From: Stenotrophomonas rhizophila | Lineage (GTDB): Bacteria; Pseudomonadota; Gammaproteobacteria; Xanthomonadales; Xanthomonadaceae | Assembly: GCF_007667275.1 (NCBI RefSeq) | Contig: NZ_VDQT01000002.1 | Span: forward strand, 186,001-250,000 | Length of the DNA stretch: 64,000 nt | Direction: 5' to 3' | Shown: positions 34,365 through 42,813 of the stretch, piece after piece | Layout: each line of letters begins with the position of its first letter | Position numbering within the stretch: the stretch's first letter is position 1 | Program-made: the position numbers and the translations under genes | The notes under the pieces: generated by a model | Told to the model about the DNA's origin: nothing | The model's database searches: none | Seen by the model: the letters and a program-made list of their open reading frames with translations, nothing else

Positions 34365-35699
34365 TCATGCACTCTCCGCCGAGCGCATCAACTCATCTTC
34401 CGCCGCCGAGAACCGGTCAAGGTCGAAGGTATCAACCCGCATCGCCTGCGTGGCGGTCGTGAACGCCAAGGTTGCCAGCACCCGCTCCGGGTGTTGGGCC
34501 CACGGCGGTACATAGCGCGGCGGTGCGATCAGGCCGGAGGCACGGTAGGGCGCGAGCGTGACCAGGTCGCCCAGGTCGACGCGCCCGCAGAACACCAGCC
34601 GCAGGGTTTCGGCGCGGTTCTCGTGCAGGGCGCGCTTGATGAAGGCGGTCACCAGCAACAGCCCTTCCAGGTACGCGCCGTCCTTGGTGAAGCAGATCCG
34701 CCCGCGCACGTCGCCGCCGCGGAAGATGCGGGCCGCGCTGCGATAGCTGTCTTCTTCGCTCTGGCCGGCGGCCAGGAACGCCTTGAAAATGTCGATGAAG
34801 TCCGCACCCTCCAGTGCCTCCTGCAGCCGCACCACGCGCAGCGCAAGACGGCGCAGGCGGTTGATGTCCATCGCGCCGGTGATGATTTCCGCGAACGTGG
34901 CCAGCCCTTCCTGGGTCCGCGTGGTACGCGGCGCGCCGCTGCCCAGGCAGCGCAGCCAGGGCTGGTGCTTGCCGTTGAGCAGGGTGCCGGCATGGATGAA
35001 GGCTTCGTGTTCCACCAGCTGGTCCAGGTCCAGCTGCGAGAACAGCGCGTCGGCGCGCAGGCGGATCACCTTGCTGCCGGCGGCGGCCTTGGAGGCCAGT
35101 TCGGTGTCCAGCACCACGCTCACCGGGTCGTCGGTGAAGAAAGGTTCGATGCGCGCGCGCAGCATCACCGAGAAGTCGGGTGCGGGAATGTCGTAGGCGA
35201 TGCGGGGAACGTACTGCGAACCCAGCAGCTGGTCGGTGATGGACAGCATCTGCGCGGCCGACTGCGCCGTGGTGGTGGTCTGCGAGCGGTAGCGGGTGCT
35301 GGGGTGGCCGTAAAGCAGTGCGGAGCATTCGGTAAAGCGCGGCGTACCGATGCTGGCCAGCATGCGCGCGGCGACCCGGTAGCTCCACGCGGTGCGGTAC
35401 AGCCAGTCGCCCACCGGGTGGCCGCGGTCCAGCTGCTGCAGGATGTCGTCCAGCGCGGCAATCGTGTCGGCGTGGTCCTGCGGCTGGGTGGGCGGGGCAG
35501 GGAGCTCCGGTTTACCGGCCCGCCAGCGGTCGAGGAAGCGCTTCTCGGTTTCGATCGGCCAGGCCAGGGCGGCGAGCACGCGGATCCTGCTGCCAAGCCT
35601 GGCCAGCCGGGCGTCGATCTCCAGCAGCGGCGCCAGGGCAGGATCCGCGTGGGCGGGATCGGGGACAGGTGCGGAGGTCAGCAGTTCCACGGCGGGCAA
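34365..35699 (-). CDS. QEGLA-motif (DUF1704, KIAA0895-like) putative zinc metallopeptidase
   Basis: 444 residues. The family hallmark TRTQEGLATFAEII is present, together with an HExxxH-type motif (VEHEAFIHAGTLLNG), GDVRGRICFTKDGAYLEGLLLV, and LFCGRVDLGDLVTL. DUF1704 proteins were once annotated as flavohaemoglobin expression-modulating. Eukaryotic relatives (MATCAP/KIAA0895L) are tubulin tyrosine carboxypeptidases with the same zinc motif. A bacterial substrate is not established. The ATG at 35697-35699 gives MPAVELLTSAPVPD; the first 25 residues are low complexity. Monocistronic; its terminator is shared with the microprotein gene. Confidence 0.85.
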   Translation of the reverse strand: MPAVELLTSAPVPDPAHADPALAPLLEIDARLARLGSRIRVLAALAWPIETEKRFLDRWRAGKPELPAPPTQPQDHADTIAALDDILQQLDRGHPVGDWLYRTAWSYRVAARMLASIGTPRFTECSALLYGHPSTRYRSQTTTTAQSAAQMLSITDQLLGSQYVPRIAYDIPAPDFSVMLRARIEPFFTDDPVSVVLDTELASKAAAGSKVIRLRADALFSQLDLDQLVEHEAFIHAGTLLNGKHQPWLRCLGSGAPRTTRTQEGLATFAEIITGAMDINRLRRLALRVVRLQEALEGADFIDIFKAFLAAGQSEEDSYRSAARIFRGGDVRGRICFTKDGAYLEGLLLVTAFIKRALHENRAETLRLVFCGRVDLGDLVTLAPYRASGLIAPPRYVPPWAQHPERVLATLAFTTATQAMRVDTFDLDRFSAAEDELMRSAESA

Positions 35700-35815
35700 C
35701 CTGGAAAGGGCTGTCCTACTGTCCTGCGAGCCCGCGGGCTGCGCAACGGTCCTTCTACCCGTAGCGGCCCAGCAAATGTACTGACCGCACCGATGAACAG
35801 GGCGGCATTGCCTGT

Positions 35816-36490
35816 TCAGCCAGCGACCGCCGACACGCTCCAGCCCTGGTCGGGATCATTGAGCGCGCCCGCCGCGACACCGCCCAGCGTTACGTCAATG
35901 CCTCGCGCGTTGGGCAGCACCTTCTGTTCCGGGAACCAGTGGCGTGTTGCATCCACGACGATCAACAACCCCTCATCGTCACCCAGTGCGGCGAAGTGCG
36001 GGGTCGGGGGCGTGAGGGGCTGCACGCCGAGCGAGGCCTCGGCACGTGCGGTCAGCACGCCGACATCGACGGTGGGCAGGCCTACTTCGCTCACGCAGGT
36101 CAGTTCGCTGCCGTGGAACGCACCGCTACGCGCGGACGCCGGCAGCCGCCGCCGCCCGATGAGTTCCAGGATCAGGCCGTCCGGACCGTCGTAATAGATC
36201 GACTCCGATTCCCAGCGATCCCCGAAGGTGAAATGCGCCTGGCCTGCGGGATTGCGCTGCAGCGGCGAGCGCGCCAGAAGCCACGCGGTTGCAGCCTCGA
36301 AGCGGTTGGCCGGCACGTTGAAGGCCAGATGCACGCCCCCAACCGGGTCATCACCTGCGGCGCGAAGTTTCAGCGTGGTCCAGCCGATCTGCACGGCATC
36401 GCCTTGAACGGGCAACTGCATGACATCGGCAAACCACGCGGCGACGGCGACGACATCCGAAACGGGTAGCTGGAGAACGTTGATGCGCAT
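35816..36490 (-). CDS. VOC (glyoxalase/bleomycin resistance) family protein
   Basis: 224 residues with two vicinal-oxygen-chelate modules. It starts MRINVLQLPVSDVVAVAAWFADVMQLPVQ, with GGVHLAFNVPANRF, SIYYDGPDGLILELIGRR (a metal Glu within LEL) ending the first module, and a second module from SELTCVSEVGLPTVDVGV to about VSAVAG. Substrate cannot be read from the sequence; the family includes glyoxalases, dioxygenases and drug-binding proteins. Stands alone. The 238-bp region 36491-36728 between it and the divergent lipoprotein gene presumably holds both promoters; no clear box stands out. Confidence 0.82.
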   Translation of the reverse strand: MRINVLQLPVSDVVAVAAWFADVMQLPVQGDAVQIGWTTLKLRAAGDDPVGGVHLAFNVPANRFEAATAWLLARSPLQRNPAGQAHFTFGDRWESESIYYDGPDGLILELIGRRRLPASARSGAFHGSELTCVSEVGLPTVDVGVLTARAEASLGVQPLTPPTPHFAALGDDEGLLIVVDATRHWFPEQKVLPNARGIDVTLGGVAAGALNDPDQGWSVSAVAG

Positions 36491-36728
36491 CGCGCCGGTG
36501 ACCTCCGATCGAAAATACGTGTCAAAAGGCTGACATCGCTAAGCGGGAGAATGAACGACATCCACACAGTTGTTATGGATTTCACTGGAAAAAGTGTGAA
36601 TTACGTCACGTATGGCGGGGCGCGTGCAGCATGTAATGGGTATGTGAACGCCATGGCGTTGGCGCGCCGCTATGCTACGCGCCCCGGCGCAGTCCAGTTC
36701 GCGCCCTGACACGAATCAGGAGGATCCG

Positions 36729-37256
36729 TTGTCCCATCATCGTTCCATGACGCTGCTCGCCCTGTCGCTGAGCATTCTACTGGCCGCATGCAAGCCCGAG
36801 GCCGCCGCGATCGCGCCGGCCGATGCCGCCGCCCCCGCCGCAACCTCGCCTGCCGCCGCAACCGGCGCCCCTGCAGCGGCTGCGGCCGTCACGGCAGCCG
36901 ATGCCGCCGCGACCTGTCCGCAGGCAGACTTCGAGGCCTTCCTGCCGCGGTTCGGCCGCGAGATCGCCCTGCAGGAAACGTCCGTCGCCGACCCGCTGGT
37001 CCGTGAGCGCTACGACACCCGCGGCGATGAGCCCACCCTGGTCAGCGAGAAGGTCCCGCTGAGCGAGGTGACCTGGCCGGTGATGCCCAACCCCTCCGGC
37101 CTGAAAGACGTGGGCCGTGAGATGCAGGTGACCCGTCAGGACGATGGCAGCATGAAAGTGCTTATCCGGACCCCGGACACCAGCGACCAGCAGGCGTACT
37201 ACTTCGCCCAGCGTCCGTGCTGGCAGCTGGTCCGCATGACGGACGAGTCGATCTGA
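36729..37256 (+). CDS. Putative lipoprotein with Ala-rich linker
   Basis: 175 residues from a TTG at 36729, chosen because AGGAGG lies 5 bases upstream; the ATG at 36747 has no site at proper distance. Lipobox LLAAC, then an Ala/Pro-rich linker of about 45 residues, then a globular part (CPQADFEAFLPRFGREIALQ, WPVMPNPSGLKD, CWQLVRMTDESI) with two Cys that may pair. The fold is not recognised. The stop overlaps the start of the following lipoprotein gene (TGATG). With that gene it precedes a secreted peptidoglycan hydrolase, so one or both may be immunity lipoproteins that protect the periplasm (inference). Confidence 0.75.
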   Translation: MSHHRSMTLLALSLSILLAACKPEAAAIAPADAAAPAATSPAAATGAPAAAAAVTAADAAATCPQADFEAFLPRFGREIALQETSVADPLVRERYDTRGDEPTLVSEKVPLSEVTWPVMPNPSGLKDVGREMQVTRQDDGSMKVLIRTPDTSDQQAYYFAQRPCWQLVRMTDESI

Positions 37257-37810
37257 TGGCCCGCCGCTACGTCGCACCCGTGTTCGCGCTGTTGTTGGCC
37301 GCGTGCAGTGCACCCAGCGGGCAGGCGGTTTCCACTGCCGCCCCGGAGGCGGGGGCCACGCCTGCGGCCGCCGCGGCCCAGACCCCTTCACCCACACAGC
37401 AGGAAGAGAAAGGAATGCACAAGGAATGCCCAGGTGCACGGCTGCACCTGACCGCGTTGCCGGCCAAGGACGGCGAAGCCACCCTTACCCGCCTGGAAAT
37501 CGAAAAGGACGGCCAGCGCCGCACCCTCGAGGCCCCGGCGGAAATGAGCGGCTACACCGCTGTTGGCCTGGCGTGCGTGGAAGACGCACAGGGCGCTTCG
37601 TACTTCGTGGTGCAGTACGGCGAGCTGCCGTACGGCTGCGCGTTCTGCGAATGGTTCTACCTGTACGACGCCAACGGCAAGCAGCTCACCCACAGCAACC
37701 CGCCGGTGCGCGGCGAAGCGGATGCGCAGTCGCCCAACAACGACGAGTATTCGCAGCTGATCGCCAAGCTCGGCATCCAGCATCCGGAGGTGGACGACAT
37801 CGAAAACTGA
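37256..37810 (+). CDS. Putative lipoprotein, candidate immunity protein for the adjacent effector
   Basis: 184 residues. ATG 37256 overlaps the upstream stop. Signal peptide MARRYVAPVFALLLAAC with lipobox LAAC, an Ala/Thr/Pro linker, then a domain of about 130 residues (CPGARLHLTALPAKDGEATLTRLEIEK, then GYTAVGLACVEDAQ, VVQYGELPYGCAFCEWFYLYDANG). The CAFC pair is notable. It ends 84 bp before the peptidoglycan hydrolase gene on the same strand. In xanthomonad type IV killing systems, cell-wall-degrading effectors are commonly encoded next to cognate periplasmic lipoproteins; this gene is the best placed candidate. No inhibitor fold could be confirmed by eye. Confidence 0.72.
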   Translation: MARRYVAPVFALLLAACSAPSGQAVSTAAPEAGATPAAAAAQTPSPTQQEEKGMHKECPGARLHLTALPAKDGEATLTRLEIEKDGQRRTLEAPAEMSGYTAVGLACVEDAQGASYFVVQYGELPYGCAFCEWFYLYDANGKQLTHSNPPVRGEADAQSPNNDEYSQLIAKLGIQHPEVDDIEN

Positions 37811-37894
37811 GAAGCATGTGGCAGGTGCCCACTGTTGGTGGGTACGTGATTCACCTGGAGCAACACCCCTTAAGGAAAGTCCCTTTTTCATAGA

Positions 37895-39613
37895 ATGGAT
37901 AGCACAGACATGCCCAATGACATCTACACCAGCATGGTGCAGCCGCCGGGTGCGGCGTACCGAAGCAACCAGATCGAGTCGTGGAGCCATTACCGCGAGC
38001 CGATCGACGAGAGCCGTCCCCTGCATGGCCAATCCCGGCGCTGGGGCGATGCATCGCCCGAAGTACAGTCGCGCGTCATCGATTCGTTGATTGAATCCTC
38101 GCGTGACGCCGGCCTGACCCCACGCGAAACCGCGTATGTACTTGCCATCGCCCGCGTCGAATCCGGGTTCAATCCGGATGCCGCTGCCGGCACCACGTCC
38201 GCGTCGGGCCTGGGCCAGTTCATCGACAAGACCGGCAAGCACTACGGGCTGAACAACGCCAACCGATTCGACGTCGACGCCCAGTCCGACGCGCTGGTGG
38301 CGCACTTCGTCGACAACCGCAACCTGGCGCGCGACCGTGGCCAGGGCGAAGACTACATCTACAAATACCACCACGACGGCCCGACCCGCGACTACGGCGG
38401 CCTGGGCCTGTCGCAGCGCAAGGTTGCGCCGCACCTGGATGAGTACGAACAGTTCGTCAACCAGCGCCTGGGCCAGACGCTGGACCAGGCGCCCGCACAG
38501 CAGCAGGCCGCCACGCCGGTGGCTGCTGCCGCTGGCGCCACCCCGGCCCGCTCCTACGAGCACACCATGCAGGTGATGCTGCCGCCGCAGAACGGGGTGA
38601 AGCCGCACATCACCGGTCACTTCGGTGAACACCGTGGCGAGAAAGCGCACGGTGGCAGCGACTTCAACTACGTGGGCGGCCAGAGCGGCCGCAACCTGCA
38701 GCACCCCACCATCCACGCGCCCATCGCCGGCACCGTGACATCGGTGGGCGGCCGCTACGGCACCGTGATGATCCAGGACGCCGACGGCAACTCGCACCAG
38801 ATCCTGCACATGCAGGACACCCGGGTGAAGGTTGGCCAGCACGTGGAGCCGGGCGACCCGATCGGCACCATGGGCGGCCGCGGTCCGCAGGGCGCGAACC
38901 AGTACGCGCAGCACGTGCATTACCAGATGAAGGACCCGTCCGGAAACCTCATCAACCCGGAAAGTTACTGGAACCGGGGCATCCAGCAGGAAGCAGGCAG
39001 GGCAGGCCACGCGCATGACCATGACCACGCTCCGGCCGGCACCCTGCGCAAGGGCGACCGCAGCGATGAGGTGGCCGAACTGCAGCAGTCGCTGAACCGC
39101 CTCGGCGTGCGCGATGCCAGCGGCAACCGCCTTGCCGAGGACGGCAAGTTCGGCGACAACACCCGCGAGGCAGTGCTGGCGTTCCAAAAGCAGCAGGGGT
39201 TGAAGGAAGACGGGCTGGTGGGGCGGCAGACGCTGGGCAGGATCGAGCAGGCGCAGGCGGTGGACACCCGCACGCCGACCGGCCCGCAGCTGGGCGACAA
39301 GGCGCACCCGGACACGGCGCTGCACAACGCCATCCGCAGCCAGTTGCCTGCCGCGATCTCCAATGAAGTGGCGGCCAACGTGACCCTGCAGGCCAAACAG
39401 GCTGGCATCGACGCGCCGGAAAAGCTGCAGAGCGTGGCGGTGCAGGACGGCAAGGCCTTCGTGATGGGCACCACGCCGGGTAACCGCGCCGCCGTGGACC
39501 TGGCCCAGGCGCCGCCGCTGGAGCAGACCAACGCGCAGCTGCTCGGCGGCAACGATGCCCAGCAGCAGCGCCAGGTGCAGGAAGAACAGCAGAAGGTGGC
39601 GATGGGGCGCTGA
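37895..39613 (+). CDS. Peptidoglycan hydrolase with lysozyme/transglycosylase, M23 and PG-binding domains and a type IV secretion (XVIPCD-like) tail
   Basis: 572 residues, no signal peptide. Four parts. An SLT/lysozyme-like domain spans about 55-170, with catalytic Glu89 in ARVESGFNPD and SASGLGQFI. An M23 endopeptidase spans about 215-360, with His252/Asp256 in KAHGGSDF and the HVH pair near 340-342. A PG_binding_1 domain spans 384-450 (LRKGDRSDEVAELQQSL, LAFQKQQGLKEDGLVG). The C-terminal domain, 468-572 (HPDTALHNAIRSQLP, VAANVTLQAKQAGI, LQSVAVQDGKAFVMG), ends in a Gln-rich tail. That end resembles XVIPCD, the signal for the antibacterial X-T4SS of Xanthomonas and Stenotrophomonas. Likely a toxin delivered to competitor periplasm. 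The start could also be ATG 37910. Confidence 0.85.
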   Translation: MDSTDMPNDIYTSMVQPPGAAYRSNQIESWSHYREPIDESRPLHGQSRRWGDASPEVQSRVIDSLIESSRDAGLTPRETAYVLAIARVESGFNPDAAAGTTSASGLGQFIDKTGKHYGLNNANRFDVDAQSDALVAHFVDNRNLARDRGQGEDYIYKYHHDGPTRDYGGLGLSQRKVAPHLDEYEQFVNQRLGQTLDQAPAQQQAATPVAAAAGATPARSYEHTMQVMLPPQNGVKPHITGHFGEHRGEKAHGGSDFNYVGGQSGRNLQHPTIHAPIAGTVTSVGGRYGTVMIQDADGNSHQILHMQDTRVKVGQHVEPGDPIGTMGGRGPQGANQYAQHVHYQMKDPSGNLINPESYWNRGIQQEAGRAGHAHDHDHAPAGTLRKGDRSDEVAELQQSLNRLGVRDASGNRLAEDGKFGDNTREAVLAFQKQQGLKEDGLVGRQTLGRIEQAQAVDTRTPTGPQLGDKAHPDTALHNAIRSQLPAAISNEVAANVTLQAKQAGIDAPEKLQSVAVQDGKAFVMGTTPGNRAAVDLAQAPPLEQTNAQLLGGNDAQQQRQVQEEQQKVAMGR

Positions 39614-39653
39614 GCCCCGCACCGACCGGACGCATGACGTGTGTGTGGAACCG

Positions 39654-39681
39654 AAGCCAGCCGGGGCAACCCGGCTGGCTT
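39654..39681 (+). terminator. Rho-independent terminator after the effector gene
   Basis: AAGCCAGCCGGG and CCCGGCTGGCTT form a 12-bp perfect stem with a stable GCAA tetraloop, followed by CCTTAT. The U-tract is short but the hairpin is strong and correctly placed 40 bp after the stop. Confidence 0.65.
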
Positions 39682-39762
39682 CCTTATGTGCATGCGGCGG
39701 CCTGGATTAAACTGTGCGGCATTGCTGGGAATGCCAGTGCGGTTGCAGTGCGAAGGGTGAGC

Positions 39763-40602
39763 GTGACAGAGACAGACAGCGGAGCCGCCGATATCCGGCT
39801 GGTCGCCATCGACATGGACGGCACCTTGCTGGACCCCGCCCACCGCCTGAGCCCGCGGGTGAAGCAGGCCATCGCCCGTGCGCGCGCGCAGGGAGTGCGG
39901 ATCGTACTGACCAGCGGCCGGCCGGTCTCGGGCCTGGCGCCGTTCCTGGCCGAGCTGGGCATCGACGGTGACGAAGACTACTGCATCGCCTGCAACGGCG
40001 GTCTGGTAACGCGCGTGGGCAGCGGCGAGGTGGTGGTGGAATACCCGCTCAGCTTCGACGACTTCGTGTTCTGCGAACGCATTGCGCGTGAGCTGGGGGT
40101 GCACTTCCAGGCACTGGATGGAAAGCGGCTGTATACGCCGAACCAGGACATCAGCCACTACACCGTCGTCGATTCGCACCTGTCCCACGTGCCGCTGTCG
40201 TACCGCAGCGTCGCCGACATGGACCCGTCGATGTCGTTCATCAAGTTGATGATGGTGGACGAACCCAGCGTCCTCGATGCCGCCATCACCCGCCTGCCCA
40301 CCGCCCTGACCGACCGTTTCGCGGTGCTGAAGAGCGCCGCGTTCTTCCTGGAGGTGTTCGACCAACGGGCCGGCAAGGGACCCAGCCTGCAGAAGCTGGC
40401 CGCGCACCTGGGGATCGAGCGCAGCCAGGTCATGGCGATCGGCGACCAGGAAAACGACCTGACCATGTTGCAGTTCGCCGGCACCAGCGTGGCGATGGGC
40501 AATGCGGTCGACGTGGTCAAGGCCACGGCGCGCTACCAGACCACCACCAATGCCGAGGACGGCGTGGCCCTGGCCATCGAGCGGTTCGTGCTGGGCAGCT
40601 GA
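39763..40602 (+). CDS. Cof-type HAD-IIB phosphatase (YidA-like)
   Basis: 279 residues from GTG 39763, which follows GAAGGG by 5 bases; the ORF extends upstream but through the terminator, and GTG 39757 is also possible. HAD motifs: I VAIDMDGTLLDP, II VLTSGRP, III Lys in GPSLQKLA (AGKG), IV IGDQENDLTMLQFAG. The C2 cap has YxxNGG-like CIACNGGLVT. The length matches E. coli YidA (270). These enzymes dephosphorylate sugar phosphates and flavin intermediates with broad specificity. Sits between the effector gene and the asparagine-synthetase-like gene without obvious linkage to either. Confidence 0.88.
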   Translation: MTETDSGAADIRLVAIDMDGTLLDPAHRLSPRVKQAIARARAQGVRIVLTSGRPVSGLAPFLAELGIDGDEDYCIACNGGLVTRVGSGEVVVEYPLSFDDFVFCERIARELGVHFQALDGKRLYTPNQDISHYTVVDSHLSHVPLSYRSVADMDPSMSFIKLMMVDEPSVLDAAITRLPTALTDRFAVLKSAAFFLEVFDQRAGKGPSLQKLAAHLGIERSQVMAIGDQENDLTMLQFAGTSVAMGNAVDVVKATARYQTTTNAEDGVALAIERFVLGS

Positions 40603-40764
40603 ACGGCTGCCCGCAGGCAGCGGTCGTTTGAAAGTACTTGCATGGCCGCTCCCCGCGCAGCGGCGCACCCTGACGTACTGGAAGCCTGCCACGGCCGCCT
40701 TCCAGGCAGTGCCGCACGGTATCCCCAACGCGGTTGTCATGGCGTCGAGCGGGTGGAAGCGTAC

Positions 40765-42663
40765 GTGTCTGCAATTGCAGGAAACTGGATTGTCCATCGG
40801 GAGGTGGGCGACGGCGAGCTGGGTGCCACGGCAAGGCGCCTGACGGCCTCGCTTGCGCACCGTGGCCGGCAGCGGCAACCGCTGGTTCGTCCGGGCGCTG
40901 GCCTGGCGCTGGCAGCGGTGTCGGCGTGCGAGGTCCAGTCCTGCATCGCCGTCAGCCCGGATGAGCGCTATGTGGTGGTCACCGGCGGTGCCGCCGCTTC
41001 CAGTGGGCGCCACCCGCCCGCGCAGGTGATTGCGCGCAGGCTCGCCGATAGCGGCGCGCTCGACGTGCTGCGTGACGTTGCGGACGCGGTAAGCGTCGCC
41101 ATCTGGGATGGACATGAAAAGACCCTCACCCTTTCGCGCGACCGCATGGGGCAGTGCGACCTCTATTACACCTGCACCGCGTTCGGCCTGGTCTTCGCTT
41201 CTGAACTGAAGACCCTCAGCCACGAGTGCATGGGCGGCGGCGAGGTCGATCCGCAGGCGGTGTCGCAACTGCTTCGCTACGGCTATATTCCCGCCCCGCG
41301 CACCGCCTACCGTGGCATCTACAAACTGCCCGCCGGCACGCTGCGGGTGTTCCATGCAGCGGAGGTGCGGGACTGGCACCGCAGCGCCGCGGCGGCCGGG
41401 CCCTTCGCGGCGCACTGGAGCCTGAAGACACTCGTGGAGACGCGCAGATCCACCTCCGCAGCGCCGTCGCTGGCGGCGTCGGTGGACGCGGTGCTGGACC
41501 GACTGCAGGCCGCGATCGGCCGCGCGCGCGGCCCGGGTACGGCCTGCCTGCTGTCGGGCGGGGTCGATTCCAGCCTGGTCACCGCTCTGCTGCAGCAGCA
41601 GAGTGCCGCCGCCGTGGAGACGATCACGGTAGGCTTCGACGAGCCCGGCCACGATGAATCCGCGTGGGCGGCGGAGGTCGCCGGCCATCTGCGTACGCGC
41701 AATACGCGACTGGTCATGAACGACGCCAGCGCGCTGCGGCTGGTGGAAACCGCGCCGCGGGTCTTCTGCGAACCCTATGCCGACTCCTCGGCCATTCCCA
41801 CCCTGCTGGCCGCCGAGGCCGCCGGCACATCCTGCCGCACCCTGCTCACCGGTGACGGCGGCGATGAACTGTTCTTCGGCCACGGTTCGTATGTAAAGGC
41901 GATGCGCAACCATCGGCTGGTCCGACGCGTTCCGGCTGCGGTGCGCCGCGCGCTGGGCGCGCATGCGGCGCGCAATCCCGAGCGGGCGCGCCTGGGCGGG
42001 GTCGCGGCGCTGGTCTCGGAAGCGGCATCCGGGTCGCTGGCGGAAACCTACCTGATGCGCGTTTCGCGCTGGCGCGATCCATCGCGTGCACTGAAGGCCG
42101 CCAGCGAGGCGCCCCGGCACTTCCTGGAATCGAGCCTGCATCCGGCGTGCCGACACCCGGCGGAGCTGCTGCTGTTCCTCGACCAGACCCATGAGCTGAG
42201 CGAAGGGCTCATGACCAAGTGCGACCGCGCCTTCGGTGCGTTCGGCGTGCAGGCGCGCAGCCCGTTCCTGGACGCGGACGTGCTGTCACTGGCCTGGGAC
42301 ATGCCGTTCGAACACAAACTGCGGCCCGGCGAAACCAAGGCGGTGTTGAAGCGCGCGCTCGCACGCTACCTGCCCGAACATCATGTGCGGCGCCCGAAGA
42401 AAGGGTTCGGCGCGCCGGTCGCGCGCTGGTTGCAGGGACCGCTGCGTGACTGGGCCGACGATCTGCTCGACCCGGTCGCCATCCGCAACCGCGGCATCCT
42501 CGATGAGGCCGTGGTTGCCAGGCTGTGGAAGTCCTTCCTCGACGGCAACCGCAAGTACCACACCCATCTATGGCCGGTGCTGATGTTCCTGGCCTGGGAC
42601 CGGGAATGGAATGCCGCCGCCCCGGGCACGCAGGCCTTCCACGCGCGGACCGACGCGGCATGA
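40765..42663 (+). CDS. Asparagine synthetase B-like protein lacking the glutaminase Cys
   Basis: 632 residues from GTG 40765, preceded by GGTGGAA. The N-terminal class II glutaminase domain begins M-S-A-I-A-G-N-W instead of M-C-G-I-A-G: the nucleophilic Cys is Ser and glutamine hydrolysis is unlikely. It keeps AIWDGHEKTLTLSRDRMG and FASELKTL. The synthetase domain is intact: PPi loop LLSGGVDSSLV, TVGFDEPGHDESAWA, LLTGDGGDELFFGHG, and GFGAPVARWL near the end. It could use ammonia or another nucleophile to amidate a carboxylate, as in lasso cyclases or beta-lactam synthetase relatives. Asparagine synthesis with free ammonia is the simplest view. Its stop overlaps an ATG (ATGA) opening a 47-codon Arg-rich ORF not called as a gene. 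Confidence 0.82.
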   Translation: MSAIAGNWIVHREVGDGELGATARRLTASLAHRGRQRQPLVRPGAGLALAAVSACEVQSCIAVSPDERYVVVTGGAAASSGRHPPAQVIARRLADSGALDVLRDVADAVSVAIWDGHEKTLTLSRDRMGQCDLYYTCTAFGLVFASELKTLSHECMGGGEVDPQAVSQLLRYGYIPAPRTAYRGIYKLPAGTLRVFHAAEVRDWHRSAAAAGPFAAHWSLKTLVETRRSTSAAPSLAASVDAVLDRLQAAIGRARGPGTACLLSGGVDSSLVTALLQQQSAAAVETITVGFDEPGHDESAWAAEVAGHLRTRNTRLVMNDASALRLVETAPRVFCEPYADSSAIPTLLAAEAAGTSCRTLLTGDGGDELFFGHGSYVKAMRNHRLVRRVPAAVRRALGAHAARNPERARLGGVAALVSEAASGSLAETYLMRVSRWRDPSRALKAASEAPRHFLESSLHPACRHPAELLLFLDQTHELSEGLMTKCDRAFGAFGVQARSPFLDADVLSLAWDMPFEHKLRPGETKAVLKRALARYLPEHHVRRPKKGFGAPVARWLQGPLRDWADDLLDPVAIRNRGILDEAVVARLWKSFLDGNRKYHTHLWPVLMFLAWDREWNAAAPGTQAFHARTDAA

Positions 42664-42813
42664 GGCCTCCTCCGCAGGCCGTACCGGGTGCGCGCTACCG
42701 GCGCGCGCGTGCCAGGCGGTGGCTCTCGGGCGCCTGCAGGTGGATCCGGCGCGGCTGCAGACGAGCGCCGGGTCTCAACGAAGCCTTCGTCATCCGCGAC
42801 TGAGAGCCGGCGG

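Noticed and set aside
38965..42192. 1075-codon open frame on the minus strand
   Set aside because: It is a shadow of the effector, phosphatase and asparagine-synthetase-like genes; it spans unrelated genes, a terminator and has no recognisable motifs.
42660..42803. 47-codon Arg-rich ORF overlapping the asparagine-synthetase-like stop
   Set aside because: Composition is that of GC-rich out-of-frame DNA and no precursor-peptide motif or processing gene is adjacent; kept only as a note.
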